Source of the DNA: JAPHTQ01 sp050302275
GTDB taxonomy: Bacteria > Pseudomonadota > Gammaproteobacteria > Thiohalomonadales > Thiohalomonadaceae
NCBI GenBank assembly: GCA_050302275.1
Contig: JBNLAT010000005.1
Span: 1-64,000, forward strand
DNA: 64,000 bases
Reading direction: 5' to 3'
Shown here: in pieces, positions 61,271-64,000 of the stretch
How positions within the stretch are numbered: the first letter of the stretch is position 1
How the letters are laid out: each line of letters begins with the position of its first letter
Position numbers and translations under genes: made by a program
The notes under the pieces: generated by a model
The model's database searches: none
What the model was told of the DNA's origin: nothing
What the model saw: the letters and a program-made list of their open reading frames with translations, nothing else

Positions 61271-61639
61271 ATGGCTACCATTTACTTCTCTTCCCCCATT
61301 ATGAGCAAAAACAAAAAGGTTACGGCAGTTGCGGGCAAACGCGACACCCTGCTTGCCGTGGCAAAGGAAAACAACATCAAAATCCCGTTTGAGTGTGAGG
61401 ATGGCGAGTGCGGTTCATGCCTGGTTAAAATCACTCACCTGGACGGTGAGCGGGTCAAGGGTATGATGCTGACCGACAAGGAACGCAACGTGCTCAAGTC
61501 CATCGGTAAGCTGAGCGAACATGAAGAAGAGCGTGCCAACGTCAAGGACCTGCCGCCGACCTTCCGCCTCGCCTGCCAGACCATCGTCACCGACGAAGAC
61601 CTGCTGGTGCAGTTCACCGGCGAACCCGGCGGCGCCTAA
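61271..61639 (+). CDS. 2Fe-2S ferredoxin (plant-type)
   Basis: 122 residues from ATG 61271 with GGAGG five bases upstream; the frame from 61160 adds a leaderless extension. Cluster ligands Cys42, Cys47 and Cys50 in FECEDGECGSCLVKI and Cys102 in LACQTIV, the FeSII spacing (CX4CX2C...C). An insertion between the third and fourth ligands (about 60-95) makes it longer than plant ferredoxin, as in bacterial FesII/NifX-region types. Role open. Followed by a hairpin at 61652-61677. Confidence 0.93.
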   Translation: MATIYFSSPIMSKNKKVTAVAGKRDTLLAVAKENNIKIPFECEDGECGSCLVKITHLDGERVKGMMLTDKERNVLKSIGKLSEHEEERANVKDLPPTFRLACQTIVTDEDLLVQFTGEPGGA

Positions 61640-61651
61640 TCGATAAAGCAA

Positions 61652-61677
61652 AAGGCCAATCCGAATGGATTGGCCTT
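61652..61677 (-). terminator. Terminator between ferredoxin and DUF3592 genes
   Basis: 11-bp stem AAGGCCAATCC - GAAT - GGATTGGCCTT; on the minus strand it is followed by TTTTGC, so it suits the DUF3592 gene best. Confidence 0.8.
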
Positions 61678-61681
61678 GCTG

Positions 61682-63424
61682 TTACTCCAGTACAAACTCC
61701 GGTTCATCTTTCAACTTGAATTGTTCACGGAAGAACTCCACCGCCAATTTTGCCTTGCTGTGAGAATCGATATTCTCGGCCAATACCATCTCTCCTTTCG
61801 GCGTCTGCACCACCACATGATAATTGATCTGATGCGAACCTCCCTTCTGGTTCGATGTGGCACCTTTTTTCAACTCCAGTCCGCTAAGCTCGTGGTAAGA
61901 GGCGCTCTTCCAGCGCAGGGTAATTCCAAGTAGTCGTCGAATCGTAACCACCTGTTTACCGTCCCATGCAACATAGAGCGTGTTCAGTGCGGTGTAGAAG
62001 CCGATCAGCGCGACAAGACTACCTATGAAGGTGAAAATGCCCCCCATAAAATAGAGACCGCCCCCCTCCTGTGCTGCCTTACCCCAAAGTACAACACCCG
62101 TGATGGCAAAGATGGTTCCGATAGCGCTGAATCCCAGAGAGAAACCCGGCTGACGAAACATTGGAAAATAGAGCTCGTGCAGCGTGCCGTTACGCCGTAG
62201 AGGCAACAGCGACTCAGCCTTCAGCTCAGCCACCCCGTTTGGCACTTCCTTACCTGAATCGAGGTGCTGCAAACGGGATTGCTCTCCAGTGGCATAGACG
62301 GGAATAGTGAATGAGCGATCCAGATCCGCCCCGGGTAACTCCGCCTTGATACTGAGTCGCCAGAAATAGTAATCGCCGCTCTCCTCCTCGCTGGGACGCA
62401 ACCCCTCAGGCACGGCAAAACGGAAACGTAACTTCATCCCCCGCGCCGTCCTATTTACCTGGGCATAACCACTATCCTGCCACTCCACCCGTTCATGCCG
62501 TGATCGATTCTTACCGCTGCCCGAGACATAACTGTAGAGACAACTCAACGTCACCTCACAATTTAAATTGGGCACATAGGGCACATTGAGTTCGATCTCA
62601 CCCCCGACATCACCGCCAATCGCACCGGGGAATGGGTCAAGTGTCAGCGGCGTAACACCGAAGCGGCGCCACTCGCGAGTCTTTTTGATTGCCCAGAACA
62701 ATAATCCCATCCCGACAATGGGAAAGAGCAGAATAGCCAGTGCCAGTGCCCCCTCCTTACGCCAGACCTCGGGAATGGCAAATGCCGCTGGTGCGCTGAT
62801 GGCATTCCAGATAATGGCGAAAAACCAGATGAAGTACATCCCGCTACGGGCACCAGAACGAATACGATTATCAGCCCATTCAGGACGTGCCAGCCACGGA
62901 TTTGTACCGGTTTCCGCCGTAACGATGGCCCGCTTGCCTCGCAGACCGAAGAAGATCATTGCGAAACCGGCACCACCAAAAACGACGATGAAGATCGCCT
63001 TGAAGCCAATCATTCCCCAGCGCAGGTCGCGATTGAGGATCGCATCACTGGGATCGGCAGGATTGTAATAGACCAGCACTGGTTGACGATTTTGATGTAA
63101 CAGTTCAAGACGATGACCGAGCTTATTTTGAAAGTCGCCAATATTGTCGCCACCGCCATGGATAGCCACGCGGTCACTCGCATATTCGATACCACCGACA
63201 CGATAACGATAGCGGGCTGTAGCATGGTAGGTGGTGGAATTATCGGAAGTACTGCTACGTAGTTCAGCAAAGGTCAGGGTGCCCTGTACCTGCGGCCAGG
63301 AGGCCATACGCATCCCGTCATAAACCGACACTACCGTTGTAAAGAGAAAATAGGCGCCGAAAACAAAGAATGGCAAGCCGAAGATTGCCAGAAACCAGCT
63401 TCTGCTACGTTTTTCTGTTCCCAT
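61682..63424 (-). CDS. DUF3592 large membrane protein
   Basis: 580 residues. N-terminal helix FLAIFGLPFFVFGAYFLFTTVVSVY (about 11-35), a DUF3592 extracytoplasmic domain (about 44-130), a helix near 135-158, further helices near 205-230 and 235-258, a long soluble part, then a C-terminal helix pair near 455-510 and a closing soluble domain. Several Trp/Pro-rich loops. No catalytic motif seen. Its ATG lies inside the deaminase stop (TAATG), so the two are translationally coupled. Function unknown. Confidence 0.8.
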   Translation of the reverse strand: MGTEKRSRSWFLAIFGLPFFVFGAYFLFTTVVSVYDGMRMASWPQVQGTLTFAELRSSTSDNSTTYHATARYRYRVGGIEYASDRVAIHGGGDNIGDFQNKLGHRLELLHQNRQPVLVYYNPADPSDAILNRDLRWGMIGFKAIFIVVFGGAGFAMIFFGLRGKRAIVTAETGTNPWLARPEWADNRIRSGARSGMYFIWFFAIIWNAISAPAAFAIPEVWRKEGALALAILLFPIVGMGLLFWAIKKTREWRRFGVTPLTLDPFPGAIGGDVGGEIELNVPYVPNLNCEVTLSCLYSYVSGSGKNRSRHERVEWQDSGYAQVNRTARGMKLRFRFAVPEGLRPSEEESGDYYFWRLSIKAELPGADLDRSFTIPVYATGEQSRLQHLDSGKEVPNGVAELKAESLLPLRRNGTLHELYFPMFRQPGFSLGFSAIGTIFAITGVVLWGKAAQEGGGLYFMGGIFTFIGSLVALIGFYTALNTLYVAWDGKQVVTIRRLLGITLRWKSASYHELSGLELKKGATSNQKGGSHQINYHVVVQTPKGEMVLAENIDSHSKAKLAVEFFREQFKLKDEPEFVLE

Positions 63425-63861
63425 TATTCACCAATATCTTCATTCCACAATTCAGGTCTGGCCGAGATAAAGGTACTCATCATGGCAACACATTCTGGAT
63501 TATCAACGACCTCCACTTCGACGCCACGAGAACGTACATACTCCTCTGGTCCCTTGAAGGTACGATTCTCCCCCACAATCACTCGTGGAATACCATACAG
63601 CAGCACCGCACCGCTGCACATGTCACAGGGAGAAAGCGTGGAATAGAGGATGGCGCGGCGATAATCGGCGGCAGAAAGACGACCGGCATTCTCCAGACAG
63701 TCCATCTCTGCGTGTAACACGGCACTGCCGTTTTGCACGCGACGGTTGTGTCCACGGCCGACAATTTTGCCGTCGATCACCAGCACTGAGCCAATGGGGA
63801 TTCCCCCTTCCTCAGCACCTTTCTTCGCCTCTTCTATCGCAGCCTGCAGGAACTGGTCCAT
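63424..63861 (-). CDS. Cytosine deaminase, yeast Fcy1-like
   Basis: 145-residue zinc deaminase. Zn ligand and proton shuttle in VLHAEMD (His50, Glu52), second ligand pair SPCDMC (Cys79, Cys82). The rest reads like yeast Fcy1 and not like bacterial CodA (a different fold) or tRNA/guanine deaminases: GGIPIGSVLV, GRGHNRRVQNGSAVLH, LYSTLSPCDMCSGA, YGIPRVIVGENRTFKG, FISARPELWNEDIGE. Predicted to convert cytosine to uracil for pyrimidine salvage. Ends by coupling into the DUF3592 gene. Resemblance is from memory, not alignment. Confidence 0.9.
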   Translation of the reverse strand: MDQFLQAAIEEAKKGAEEGGIPIGSVLVIDGKIVGRGHNRRVQNGSAVLHAEMDCLENAGRLSAADYRRAILYSTLSPCDMCSGAVLLYGIPRVIVGENRTFKGPEEYVRSRGVEVEVVDNPECVAMMSTFISARPELWNEDIGE

Positions 63862-63886
63862 CGTTTCTCCAATTTACTGGATTAGA

Positions 63887-64000
63887 TCAACTGTGTGCCT
63901 CTTCAGGGAAGGCCACCTCGATATCGAACCCTTGCGGATATTTTAGCTTGGTGAGGATGTCGCGAATGAAACCCTTAACTGACTTTTCCATCTCATCGTT
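63887..64000 (-). CDS. Partial gene, C-terminus of an unidentified protein
   Basis: Open on the minus strand from the right window edge to a TGA at 63889-63887, giving the last 37 residues, ending FDIEVAFPEEAHS. Charged and helical in look. No family recognised. It lies 25 bases before the deaminase start in the same direction, so may be in one operon. Confidence 0.6.
   Translation of the reverse strand, partial: NDEMEKSVKGFIRDILTKLKYPQGFDIEVAFPEEAHS

Noticed and set aside
1..64000. CRISPR arrays, tRNA/rRNA genes, prophage or insertion sequence
   Set aside because: No evenly spaced repeats, cloverleaf sequences, integrase, capsid or transposase coding was seen; the palindromes at 25.2-56.3 kb are not regularly spaced and have no spacers.

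Overview
The window looks like a chromosomal segment of a free-living or symbiotic gammaproteobacterium. Evidence: a Gram-negative LPS-core pathway (waaA, kdkA, hldE, waaF), the gammaproteobacterial dusB-fis pair, glnE, and the order groES-groEL / fxsA / cutA-dsbD-tlpA-aroQ-accB-accC / prmA / DUF3426-dusB-fis-purH. A TsdA-like dihaem cytochrome overlapping a SulP anion transporter, and several thiol/cytochrome-maturation type genes, hint at a sulfur oxidiser related to Chromatiales/Sedimenticola-like bacteria; that placement is inference, not proof. I saw no rRNA, tRNA, CRISPR array, prophage or transposase.

Layout. 1-25.2 kb: envelope glycan region. It opens with the tail of a lipid A acyltransferase, waaA, convergent kdkA, and a divergent heptosyltransferase plus an LtaS/OpgB-like phosphotransferase. 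A visibly AT-richer accessory glycan island follows (about 5.2-13.2 kb): methyltransferases, GT2, GT8, GT9 and GT1-like genes around ugd and a UDP-glucuronate decarboxylase, which together predict a UDP-xylose supply. A tight minus-strand operon (20.7 to 13.2 kb) then runs hldE - FAD oxidoreductase - aldo/keto reductase - waaF - GT2 - GT4 - GT4 with mostly 4-base overlaps. Upstream of it on the same strand lie glnE, ilvE and a small CHCC zinc-finger gene, closed by a terminator.

25.2-43 kb: housekeeping block. groES-groEL are controlled by a textbook promoter with a perfect CIRCE operator. fxsA and cutA diverge; cutA-dsbD-tlpA are nearly contiguous; dsbD carries a duplicated N-terminal domain. 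aroQ-accB-accC, prmA and DUF3426-dusB-fis-purH follow, but the usual run is interrupted by minus-strand genes (two outer-membrane proteins and a chemoreceptor) and by copies of a palindromic repeat.

43-64 kb: mixed short transcription units. HIT and GST-like proteins, SH3/YgiM-like protein, AEC and EamA transporters, YjbQ, an HU protein with a histone-H1-like tail, CBS protein, YfaZ-like and other beta-barrels, a DUF3365 haem protein, thioredoxin, a lone DUF2384 antitoxin-like gene, SPOR protein, SulP + TsdA-like cytochrome, ABC-2 exporter, lipoprotein esterase, RRM protein, YebC, 2Fe-2S ferredoxin, and a DUF3592 membrane protein translationally coupled to a cytosine deaminase that closely resembles the yeast enzyme.

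The most unusual structure is a family of 75-171 bp imperfect palindromes (four copies, 25.2, 35.5, 42.9 and 56.2 kb). Their ends read TAGAAGC..TCTCAAAAT, and three of the four touch the stop codon of a neighbouring gene. They also sit where the conserved gene order is broken. This is the best candidate for something undescribed.
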